Positions 9,716 through 20,900 of a DNA stretch of 64,000 nt are shown piece by piece. The position numbers and the translations under genes are program-made. Source of the DNA: Chloroflexota bacterium (GTDB lineage: Bacteria; Chloroflexota; Anaerolineae; Caldilineales; Caldilineaceae); contig BOKO01000006.1 in NCBI GenBank assembly GCA_016861025.1, positions 274,063 through 338,062 on the forward strand. The letters are read 5' to 3'. Under the pieces are notes generated by a model. It made no database searches. It had not been told where the DNA came from and worked only from the letters and a program-made list of their open reading frames with translations. Position 1 is the first letter of the stretch; each line of letters begins with the position of its first letter.

Positions 9716-9789
9716 GTGAGCAGGCAATAGACCGGAGCCGCACCAAATTGAACGAGATTGCAACGTAGATGGGTCAGGCGCCTGCTCAC
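9716..9789. repeat. 10-bp inverted repeat upstream of the transposase
   Basis: GTGAGCAGGC at 9716-9725 and GCCTGCTCAC at 9780-9789, perfect arms 54 bases apart. It may mark the left flank or a subterminal repeat of the IS110-type element. No matching repeat was seen on the right side. Confidence 0.4.
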
Positions 9790-10018
9790 AAGTATACTAA
9801 AGACAGGTATTCGTGAAGTGCGGGTTCGGCAGCAAAGGAAACCGCAGCCGCACCGGAGTTGGTGCTTGAAAATAGACAGGTTGAAAGCGGGCAGTTGCCC
9901 TCCATCGGTGCGAACGAAGAGAATCATAGGCGCAGAGCCAGCATACCAGGATGTAGGTGCATCGCATCGATGGCGCCAAGCCGAAGCAACGCACGAGTGA
10001 TCAATAAAGGAGATAGAC

Positions 10019-11030
10019 ATGAACATCCTCTACGTTGGTGTGGATATTGCGCAGGCCAGCTTTGATGGCGTAGCCTGGTGCAAACGGGCGCCGAGACAGG
10101 TCGAACATTATGCTAACGCTACGGCTGGCTATCACCAATTTGGCGAGCGAATCGAGACGTTGCGCAAAGCTGAAGGCGCAGAGGCTGTCCATTTGATTGT
10201 CGAACCCACCGCAGGCTATCAGACAGGTCTCCTCCTCTTCGCCTATCGCCGGGGTTGGAAAGTCACGCAAGTTAACCCCTTGCAAGTACGGCGCTGGGCG
10301 CAAAGTGCTGGCAAGCGCGCCAAGACCGACGTCCAGGACGCATTGATGCTGGCGGAGTATGGCGAGCGCACGCAACCGCCTCCGCAGGAAGAAGTGGCCG
10401 CAGAGTTGCAGGCGCTCGATCTGTTGCTGCGCCGTCAACAAGATGTCAAAGAATTGCTGCAGGGCGAGCGGAATCGGCTTTTCAATCTCCAACATTATCC
10501 TCATCTTCCTGACAGCGTGCGGCAGAGTCTTCAGCGCACGATCGAGCAATTGGGGCAAGAGCTAAGCCAGCTTGAGGAGGACATCGAGACCTTTCTCAAG
10601 CGTCATACCCATTTGGATGACGAACAACGCCTGCTCCGTTCCATTCGGGGCGTTGGCGCCAACAGCGCCCCTCCCTCTCCTTGTCCTCTTGCATCGTTTC
10701 CGCGCCATTACTGCTGGCAAAGGTACGGCGAAACAACTGGTCGCCTTTCTTGGTCTCGATCCGGCGCCCTATCAAAGCGGGTGTTCCGTTCATCGCCCCT
10801 CCTCCATCTCCAAGAAGGGCGACAAGATGGGTAGGGCGCTCCTCTACATGGCCGCTTTGGGCGGCGTCTCTGGGCATAATGCTCTCCGCTCTTTTTATCG
10901 TGCTTTGGTCGAGCGCGGCAAACCGAAAAAGGTCGCTCTCGTCGCATCTGCTCGTAAGATTCTCGTCTGGGCTTGGGCTGTCTTTTACTCCCGCACCCCT
11001 TTCACCGCTGTCCCACAACCCATTACTTGA
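10019..11030 (+). pseudogene. IS110-family transposase, frameshifted
   Basis: A DEDD transposase that would move the element by cutting and joining DNA through a RuvC-like domain. The first part (10019 to about 10660) carries VGVDIAQASF, VEPTAGYQTG and AKTDVQDALM, the acidic RuvC-like motifs. The C-terminal transposase_20 part continues in the next frame up to 11030 (TAKQLVAFLGLDP, YQSG, MGRALLYMAALG). The break is around 10660-10664 in GGCGCCAACAGCGCC, consistent with loss of two bases or gain of one. No slippery heptamer is present, so programmed frameshifting is unlikely. The second part alone lacks the N-terminal catalytic motifs, so the copy should be inactive. An AAGGAGA lies just before the start. 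Confidence 0.88.
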
Positions 11031-11059
11031 ATCTCGCCAGTTGACTTTTACGAGAGAAT

Positions 11060-11096
11060 CTACTTTGATTACCGGGTTATTTTGTTAATCTTCATA
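11060..11096 (+). repeat. dispersed repeat, copy 1
   Basis: A stretch from CTACTTTGATTACC to GTTAATCTTCATA. A near-identical copy on the other strand lies at 49199-49233, and a third, more diverged one at 49291-49324. Here it separates the transposase from trpD. Confidence 0.6.
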
Positions 11097-11131
11097 ATTC
11101 CGAACTACAGTTCTTTGAAGGAGATCGACCG

Positions 11132-12166
<1,035 letters not shown>

Positions 12167-12200
12167 TTCGGTTGGAAATAATGGTCATATTCGTGATACC

Positions 12201-13406
12201 ATGTCTCGTATGGCAGCACGAACAATGGTTTCCGAACTACGCAAATACGCTGTATTGAATGTAGACGCCGCGCGGCAAATTGCCCACGTCTGGCTGGAAC
12301 GAGCTCGCCTACACAATGCCATCGTCTTTGGGCTGCCCGAAGTCGATGACCGTTATCATGTCTGGCGCGTGCCCCTGGTCAACAAGGCGACTCAGGAACG
12401 CATTGGCGAGGTTGTCATCGACGCATATTCATCGTTGATTCTCGAAGACAAGTCGACAGCGCCGGAGGTCTTAGAAGCGCGTCTCCTGGGACGCGATGAA
12501 GACATTCGGAAGTCACTCACGGCGCGGACGTTGCCCAACGGATACATCCTATCCTCATTGCGGAACTGCATTGCACAGGGCGATGCCGAGGAGATTCTAC
12601 AGGAATTGCCCGCAGAGAGCGTTGACCTGATTTTTACATCACCGCCCTACTACAATGCTCGCCCTGAATATGTTGACTACATTGGCTATGAAGAGTATCT
12701 GTTGAAGATTCGCAAAGTGTTGCACCATGCACATCGAGTCCTGGCGGAAGGACGTTTTTTCGTGATGAACGTCTCGCCGGTCTTGATTCGCCGTGCCAGT
12801 CGCAGCCAGGCGTCGAAACGAATCGCAGTGCCATTTGACATGCATCGCCTCTTTATCGAGGAGGGCTACGACTTCATCGACGACATCATTTGGGAGAAGC
12901 CAGAGGGGGCAGGCTGGGCAACCGGACGCGGGCGGCGCTTTGCTGCTGACCGCAACCCTCTACAATACAAGCCTGTCCCGGTTACGGAGTACATACTGGT
13001 CTACCGTAAGCATACGGACAAGCTGATCGACTGGAATATTCGCACGCACCCCGACAAACAAGCCGTCGCTGAGTCAAAAATCGACGACGACTACGAGCGC
13101 ACCAATATCTGGCGCATCAAGCCAGCGCACGATCCGCGCCACCCAGCGATCTTTCCTGTCGAACTGGCAGAGAAGGTGATCCGCTACTACTCTTTCAAGG
13201 GAGAAGTTGTACTCGATCCGTTTGCGGGCATTGGTACAGTCGGCAAGGCGGCTGCCATCCTGGGACGACGCTTTGTCTTGATCGAGCAGAACCCCAAATA
13301 TGTGGCGATTATTCGTGACGAAGCTAAACGCTGGTTAGGTCACGACGCCCGACACATCCTTACCCTTCACTGTGCGCCCATCGAAACCGACGATGTTCTG
13401 CTGTGA
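12201..13406 (+). CDS. site-specific DNA methyltransferase, probably N4-cytosine (CfrBI-type R-M system)
   Basis: A beta-class amino-methyltransferase of 401 residues that should protect host DNA from the endonuclease encoded next. Motif IV is S147-P-P-Y150 (FTSPPYYNAR), the SPPY form typical of N4-cytosine enzymes; the AdoMet-binding motif I, DPFAGIGTVG, follows near residue 339, giving the beta order IV before I. About 100 N-terminal residues precede the catalytic part. Start chosen at ATG 12201, after trpD ends; other in-frame ATGs at 12210 and 12225 are possible and no clear Shine-Dalgarno decides. The endonuclease starts nine bases after the stop. Base composition is visibly lower in GC than the trp genes, which suggests acquisition. 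Confidence 0.85.
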   Translation: MSRMAARTMVSELRKYAVLNVDAARQIAHVWLERARLHNAIVFGLPEVDDRYHVWRVPLVNKATQERIGEVVIDAYSSLILEDKSTAPEVLEARLLGRDEDIRKSLTARTLPNGYILSSLRNCIAQGDAEEILQELPAESVDLIFTSPPYYNARPEYVDYIGYEEYLLKIRKVLHHAHRVLAEGRFFVMNVSPVLIRRASRSQASKRIAVPFDMHRLFIEEGYDFIDDIIWEKPEGAGWATGRGRRFAADRNPLQYKPVPVTEYILVYRKHTDKLIDWNIRTHPDKQAVAESKIDDDYERTNIWRIKPAHDPRHPAIFPVELAEKVIRYYSFKGEVVLDPFAGIGTVGKAAAILGRRFVLIEQNPKYVAIIRDEAKRWLGHDARHILTLHCAPIETDDVLL

Positions 13407-13415
13407 GAATCTATC

Positions 13416-14600
13416 ATGCCACCCGAAGAATTCCGCACCTTAAGCGAGTTGCTGTCACCATCCGCGATCAGACTGCTTTCAGCAAGTGGCAGCGAACTTG
13501 TGCGCCAGATTGGTCTTGATGTTGTGCGCGGCGTTGTCCTGGATGTGTTCAGCGGCAAAAACCTGCGTGACTCGACCGAACAGTTGACGCGACGGCGCAT
13601 TGCAGCACTGAATCTGGCAACTGTCGAGCTGTTCTTGAACGGCACAGCAAGAACACAGGATTTTGTTGCAAGATTGCCTGAATTGGCGGCAGAAATCCTT
13701 TCTCAGAAGCAGCTCCACAAGTCCGAACGTTGGCTGGCGCAGTGGATGCTTGGGCTAACGGACAAGGCATTCCAAAATGTGCTGCGCGACAATCCGAACG
13801 CTATTCAAGAGTATAAACAGCAATACGTCGCCATCTGCGCCGATGTTATCGCCAGCCACACCCGTGAACATGGAGAACTGAGCGGCTCGATTCGGACAAC
13901 TGCTGGACTGAGCGCTGAGGTGAACTGGCTCTGGCTGACCTATCTTCTCAACACGATAGGAGCACAGACCCTGGCGGTGCGCGGCTCAGAGAAGTCTGCG
14001 TATGGCAAGCTGTTCGAGAAGCTGATTCTTGGCGCACTACTGTACATGCTTGGTTTCAAGCACATTCTCCCCCCGCCACAAGAATTTGAGCGCGTCTTTT
14101 GGCTCTCGTCACGCGGCGAACGCAGGGAGAGCGACGCCACACTCCTGTATGAACCCGGTAAGGGTGTACGCTTTGACATTGGCTTTATCGGTCGTGGCAA
14201 TCCAGAAATCTCGTTGGATAAGGTGACGCGCTTTGAGCGAGAAATTGCATTGGGGCGCTCCACCTACTACATGGCAACCATCATTCTGGTCGACCGCATC
14301 GGCGGCAACAGCCGCATCGAATCGTTGGCACGCGAAGTCGGCGGCGCCATTGTACAAATGAGCGCAGGTTATTGGATTCGCCAGGTGGTTCAGGTGCTGC
14401 ACACGTCACTTGGATTTGAGCACGCACTGCTGGCGATGGATGATGATCAGGTCGAAGCGTTTCTACAGGAGCAGATTCAGCAGGCGCCGTTGGAGGATTT
14501 TATTGGCTTGTCGAATAACTTTGAACCACATTTTGTGCGTGAGTCTGGAGCTGATTACACCGTGGAACACCCTGAGTCAGGAATAGACGAGTCTCTTTGA
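13416..14600 (+). CDS. type II restriction endonuclease, CfrBI family
   Basis: A 394-residue protein that I recognise as CfrBI-like (the namesake cuts CCWWGG). Supporting features are the paired SPPY methyltransferase directly upstream and the conserved core GSEKSAYGKLFEKLILG followed by ESDATLLYEPGKG, VRFDIGFIGRGNPEISLDK and TRFEREI. The acidic and lysine residues there could form a PD-(D/E)XK-like site. The cut site of this enzyme cannot be read from the sequence, and the match is from memory rather than a search. It ends 56 bases before the HicB-like gene, and both lie between trpD and trpC. Confidence 0.65.
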   Translation: MPPEEFRTLSELLSPSAIRLLSASGSELVRQIGLDVVRGVVLDVFSGKNLRDSTEQLTRRRIAALNLATVELFLNGTARTQDFVARLPELAAEILSQKQLHKSERWLAQWMLGLTDKAFQNVLRDNPNAIQEYKQQYVAICADVIASHTREHGELSGSIRTTAGLSAEVNWLWLTYLLNTIGAQTLAVRGSEKSAYGKLFEKLILGALLYMLGFKHILPPPQEFERVFWLSSRGERRESDATLLYEPGKGVRFDIGFIGRGNPEISLDKVTRFEREIALGRSTYYMATIILVDRIGGNSRIESLAREVGGAIVQMSAGYWIRQVVQVLHTSLGFEHALLAMDDDQVEAFLQEQIQQAPLEDFIGLSNNFEPHFVRESGADYTVEHPESGIDESL

Positions 14601-14656
14601 TACCTCGGTGTGTTATGCGATAGGACACGAATGAACTGGGCTCAAAGATAGTATCA

Positions 14657-14872
14657 ATGGAACAGCAAATTGCGGTAATTGTTGAAAAGCACAATGATGG
14701 TTTTGTAGCTTACTCGTCTGGATTACGCGGCGTAGTTGTGGGTCAGGGTGACACGCTTGAAAGCGCGCTCGCAGATGTGAAATCGGCAATTCAGTTTCAT
14801 GTTGAAACCTTTGGCGCTGACGTTCTGCGCGGTCAACCTAATGGAATGGAAGAAAACGAAGATACAAAATGA
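14657..14872 (+). CDS. HicB-like antitoxin-family protein, solitary
   Basis: A 71-residue protein with the short beta-alpha-beta fold of HicB-type proteins: IAVIVEKHNDGFVAYSSGLRGVVVGQGDTLESALADVKSAIQ. HicB partners normally neutralise the HicA mRNA interferase, but no HicA lies beside it, and the C-terminal DNA-binding part of larger HicB proteins is missing. Many such orphans are annotated as HicB family with unknown role. Its TGA overlaps the trpC ATG (ATGA, 14869-14872), so it is translated into trpC. It may have come with the restriction-modification genes. No strong ribosome site was seen. Confidence 0.65.
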   Translation: MEQQIAVIVEKHNDGFVAYSSGLRGVVVGQGDTLESALADVKSAIQFHVETFGADVLRGQPNGMEENEDTK

Positions 14873-15734
14873 AACCATCCAAATTCGACATCGCCAAACA
14901 CAAGGGCGAAGTGCTCGACCAAATCATGGCGTGGAAGCGGCAGGAAGTGCCGAAGCAAATGGAGATAATGCCGCTGGCGCAGGTCAAGGCGTTTGCGCGG
15001 GTGACGCCGCCCGCGCTCGATTTTGCCGCAGCGTTAACTGCCAGACCCGGCGCCAGCCTGATCGCCGAGGTGAAGCGTGCCAGCCCATCCAAAGGGGTGA
15101 TTGCACACGACTGGGATCCGGAGCTGATCGCCGAGACCTACGCGCGTAATGGTGCGGCGGCGATCTCCTGCCTGACCGACAGCCGCTTCTTTCAGGGGAA
15201 ACTCGAATACTTGACCGCGATCAAGGAGCGACTGCGCGAGATCGGTAAACCGGTTCCGGTGCTGCGCAAAGATTTTCTCTACCATGAATACCAGGTCTAC
15301 GAGGCGCGCATGGCCGGCGCCGACGCCATCCTGCTCATTGTCGGCGTGCTCGGCGACAACGATCTGCGCGACCTGCGCGAGTTAGCCGAGAGCCTAGGCA
15401 TGGCCGCGCTCGTCGAGGTGCATGATGAAGCGGAGACCGAACGCGCTCTCAAAAGCGGCGCACTCATCATCGGCGTCAACAACCGCAACCTGCGCACCTT
15501 CGAGGTGGACATCGAAACCACTGGGCGTCTGCGCAGCCTGATCCCGCCGGACAAGCTCCTGGTCGGCGAGAGCGGCATTCGCACAGTGGCCGACGTGCGG
15601 CGCATGGCGGAGATGGGCTGCGACGCCATCCTGGTCGGCGAGACTTTCTGCAAGCTGCCTCAGGCGAAGCGCGGCGAAGAAGTGAAGGCGTTCGTTGAGG
15701 CAGGAAGAATCATCCACAAAAGCGAGCCTGGCAG

Positions 15735-15738
<4 letters not shown>
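14869..15738 (+). CDS. trpC: indole-3-glycerol phosphate synthase
   Basis: Closes the indole ring by converting carboxyphenylaminodeoxyribulose phosphate to indole-3-glycerol phosphate. The 289-residue TIM barrel shows the family signatures: the phosphate/substrate lysine in AEVKRASPSKG, LTDSRFFQG, VLRKDFLYHEYQVYEAR, ALVEVHDEAE, IGVNNRNLRTFEVD and the end motif LVGESGI. The first 40 residues form the usual N-terminal extension. It is coupled by four-base overlaps on both sides: with the HicB-like gene upstream and with the decarboxylase downstream. Confidence 0.97.
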
Positions 15739-17192
<1,454 letters not shown>

Positions 17193-17197
17193 TATTG

Positions 17198-17267
17198 ATC
17201 CGCAGATTGCGCAGATTTCGCAGAGAAAATCGCATCTCTTTCTGCGAAATCTGCGCAATCTGCGGAT
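17198..17267. repeat. 27-bp perfect inverted repeat between decarboxylase and trpF
   Basis: The arms at 17198-17224 and 17241-17267 are exact complements, built on ATCCGCAGATTGCGCAG, with a 16-base loop. A hairpin this long can pause or end transcription, but there is no T-run; it may be a dispersed repeat. It fills most of the 98-base gap before trpF. Confidence 0.85.
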
Positions 17268-17290
17268 GATACGAATCAGGCGATGGGAAG

Positions 17291-17974
17291 ATGACGATTG
17301 TTAAAATCTGCGGTTTGACCAATTTGGAAGATGCGTGCGTGGCGGCGGGGGCGGGTGCGGATTTGCTGGGCTTTATTTTGTATCCGAAGTCGCCGCGCTA
17401 TGTTGCGCCGGAGACAATCGCGGAGATCGTGGCGGGTCTGCGCAAGGCGTTTGCTGCGCCGCCGCGTTGCGTCGGCGTGTTCGTCAACGTGTCGCCCGCG
17501 CAGGTTCTGGCAACGCTGGATCGCGCTCAGCTCGACCTGGCGCAGCTTCACGGCGATGAATCAGCGGCGGAGATAGCGGCGCTGGCAGGGCGCGGCTTCA
17601 AGGCGGTGCGCCCGACAAATCTGGAGGCGGCGTTGGCTGCGGTTGATATGTTTGCTCCGCTCGGCGCAGCGGCGGGGCCACAACTACTGGTGGATGCGTA
17701 CACGCCGAACGCTTACGGCGGCGCCGGACAAGTGGCGGATTGGTCGCTGGCAGAAGCGGTTGCACAGCGCGTCGATCGGCTGCTGCTGGCGGGCGGTTTG
17801 ACGCCGGAGAATGTCGCCGAAGCAGTGAGGCAGGCCAAGCCGTGGGGCGTCGATGTCGCCAGCGGCGTCGAACAGGCGCCGGGGCGCAAAGATCACGCAA
17901 AGGTGCAAGCGTTTATTGCCGCAGCAAAGGGCGCAGATGTAACTCTACGGGAACTGCGGGCAAGTCAACCGTGA
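17291..17974 (+). CDS. trpF: phosphoribosylanthranilate isomerase
   Basis: Catalyses the Amadori rearrangement between the trpD and trpC steps. The 227-residue TIM barrel has the catalytic cysteine C7 in VKICGLT, the GFILYPKSPRYV motif, the aspartate in LLVDAYTP, then LLLAGGLTPENV and GVDVASGVE, all family hallmarks. It is slightly longer than typical because of a C-terminal tail. A GGGAAG lies right before the ATG, an unusually tight ribosome site. The 27-bp inverted repeat upstream separates it from the decarboxylase, so expression could be uncoupled from trpC. It ends nine bases before the convergent giant gene. Confidence 0.96.
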   Translation: MTIVKICGLTNLEDACVAAGAGADLLGFILYPKSPRYVAPETIAEIVAGLRKAFAAPPRCVGVFVNVSPAQVLATLDRAQLDLAQLHGDESAAEIAALAGRGFKAVRPTNLEAALAAVDMFAPLGAAAGPQLLVDAYTPNAYGGAGQVADWSLAEAVAQRVDRLLLAGGLTPENVAEAVRQAKPWGVDVASGVEQAPGRKDHAKVQAFIAAAKGADVTLRELRASQP

Positions 17975-17982
17975 CTATCGGA

Positions 17983-20900
17983 TCACCGATTCACTAACGG
18001 CAGGTACAGGCTCCACTCCCTGCGTTCGACGACGGCGATCCCTACTACGCCGCCTCGCTCCGTCGAGAGGGTGATGGGAGTGATTGCGGCTGACAGCCCA
18101 TCCGGCAGCGCAATGCTGAGTTGATATGCGGCTGTTGCGACGCCGATAAATATGAATCGACCGTTGTTATCCGTCACCGCTGTTTGCCCAGCCATCGTCA
18201 CCGGCACGCCTGCCAGCGGCGCCTCCCACGACTGGCGCATTCCGTCGCCGTTGCTGTCCAGCCATACGCTGCCGCGGATCGTGTTCGGCGCAGCCACCGC
18301 CAATGCTGCGCCCTGGCCGGCGTTGGCAACCAGTGTGATCGACTGTGGCTGCACTGTCGGCGTCGTCGCCGCCAGCGCGTAGCTACCCACTGCCGTGCCC
18401 AGAAATAGACTACGTCCGCCCATCGTCTTCGCCTGTACTGCGTCTAGAGTCAGGGTGAAGGAGGTGCGGAACAACGGTTCGTCCGGCTGTTGACGCCCGT
18501 CGCCGTCCCAATCTTCGTAGACGACGGCGCTGACCAGCCCGGGCAGTTGCAGCGCAAGCTGAATTGCACCGCCCTGGGCAAGATTGATCGTGCGGCTGGC
18601 GATGGCGGCATAACCGATAGGCGCAACTGCCGTCAGCGTGTACGCACCATCGGGCAGATTGGCGAACTGTGCGCGGCCGTTGGCGGTCGTTGTAGCGTTT
18701 GCGGCGGCGGCGCCTGTCAAGCTCACATTGACGCCGCCTACACCCGTCTCGCCAGCATCCTGCACGCCATCGGCGTCCAGATCGACGAAAGCCTGCACGG
18801 TAGTCAGCCCAGCCGGTCGCAGAGGGATGGCAGGTAAGGTCACATCTGCGCCTTGCACGGAGAGATGGCGTATCGTTGGGCCATTGACCACGTAACCATC
18901 AGGCGGCGTAATCGTCAACGTGTGCAGCCCACCAACCAGTGCGAGGGGTTGTCCCCAACCAGTTTGCCCGGAGACGCCGCTGCTGCTGCCGTCCGCCAGT
19001 GTTGCGCCGGCCAGACCCGGCTCGCCAGGATCGCGGGCGCCGTTGCCGTTGTCGTCGCGGAAGGCGCTCCAGACCACCTGTGCTGTGCCGTTCGCGCTTG
19101 CCCGGAGCGGCGGTGGGGTTGGAGTGAGAGTGATGTCGATGATTCTGCCATACCCGCCGTTGATCAGATAGCAGCCTGCGGAGTAGGGACCGCACCCTCC
19201 CCAGCCATACGCCGCAGAATGGTTGAAGCCGGGCACATCCACCACTCGGAAACAGCCACCTGTGCCTGACGAGCCGTACCCTCCATCGAGACCGGTGTAT
19301 TGGTCATATTGGATGGTGGGATTGGCGACGTTGCAGGAACCGTTCACCGACGCATAGTAGATGATTCGCGCGCCGGCAATGGGGATCAATGCCTCGCCCT
19401 GCTGGTAGCGCACAACGCCGCCCACGTACTGGTTCCCCGCCGTCGGTGGGGTCTCCACGCCGACGCCAAGCTGCACCACGGTATGCTCAGCGCCGACAGT
19501 GAACACGCCGGGCGAGGTGGTGATGAACAAGCTGGACGGCGCGCTCACCAGTTGCAGGGCATAGGGTGTATTTGCCGACAGTCCTTCAAAGCGGAAGTAG
19601 CCGGCGGTGTCCGGCGTCGCGACGGCCACTTGCTGCCCGCCCGCGCCGACCAGCCGCACGGCGTAATCACTAACGCCCGGCTCGTTGTTGTCCCACTGCT
19701 GGTTGCTGTTCATGTCGTTGTACACTGCGCCGACGATGTGGCCAACAGGAACCAGGCTCAGGTTGTTGTTGCTCAGGATTTGGCCGGTCTGGTAGGTGAT
19801 CAGCGGCTCGCTGTTGACTGTATAGCCCGGCGGCGGCGCGGGCAGGCGCAGGCGGTATGTGGCCGGCGCCAGGTTGACGAAGCTGAAATTGCCATAGCTG
19901 TCGCCGGTGGTCGCAACGGTGGCGGCAGTGGCGATGTTTTGCAGTTGCACCGTCAGCCCGGACGCCAATGAGCTGCCGCCCAGGGAAAAGCCGCCCGTGT
20001 TCGGTGGAAAGACCTTGCCGCTGATGCGGCCAGCGTCGCGCAGGGGCAGGCTCAGTGTCTGCGCGGCCTGCGCGACGCTGACCCCAGCGATCTCCCAGAG
20101 CGAGCTGTACCCGGTTGGCGGCGTGAAGCTCAGCGCATAGACGCCCGTGGGTAGGTAAAAAGTGGCCCCCGCGCTGCTGATCGTCTGCTGGATACTGTTG
20201 ATGGTGATAGAGCCCCCGCTGATGAACGGTTCGTCGCTGTCACGGGTGGAGTTGCTGTTGCTGTCCAGAAACGCTCGCACCAGCAGGGTGTTGACCGCTT
20301 GCACCGCCAACGGCATGGGCGCGCCGCCGCTGCGCGGCACGTTGACGCCGTTCGGGCTGGCGGGCAGCAGGCCGTCGGGCAGGCCGTCCATCGCCTGGGC
20401 GCAGACCGGCGTCAGTCCGCTGGCAACGGGGTTGAAGGTCGCCAGACCGCCGTCGTTGCTGTTGACCATCTGCAACTCCGCGCCCGAGCTGCCGCAGGGG
20501 ACGTCGCGCAGGCGCACGGCCACACTGGCCAGCCGCTGCTCGCCGGCGTCCACCACGCCGTTGTGGTTGCCGTCGATGAAAACTAGCACGCGCGGCTGGT
20601 TGTCCGGCGGCAGGGCGAAGTCGATCAATGGCACACCACCATCTACCGGAATGGAAGCATCGCGCGTCCAGCTTTTCCCGTCATGGTTCAGCGTTACTCG
20701 GTACTCCCCGCTGTTGATCGGCGAAACCTGGTAGGAGCCGTCCGAGGCGGTGGTGCGATTGGCTACCGATTGCCCGGATGGGGTGGTGACGGCCACGCTC
20801 GCCCCCGCCACCGGGTCATCCCAGGCCGGGTCATAAAGGCCGTTGCCGTCGTTGTCGCGGAAGACGCGGCCGCCCAGGACCTGATTCGTGTTGAGTTGGT

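Larger units (their letters stand above)
9716..11059 (+). mobile_element. IS110-family insertion sequence, bounds approximate
   Basis: The element is defined by its transposase (10019-11030). IS110 elements lack classical terminal inverted repeats and target duplications, so the ends cannot be fixed from one copy. The left bound uses the inverted repeat at 9716; the right bound is where a dispersed repeat starts at 11060. It lies directly upstream of trpD. Confidence 0.4.

Noticed and set aside
9607..10026. Longer N terminus of the DUF2255 protein
   Set aside because: The frame is open, but it runs through hairpin repeats and the IS flank, while ATG 9606 has a good ribosome site.
10019..11030. 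Programmed frameshift in the IS110 transposase
   Set aside because: No slippery A- or T-run lies at the junction, and IS110 transposases are normally made from one frame.
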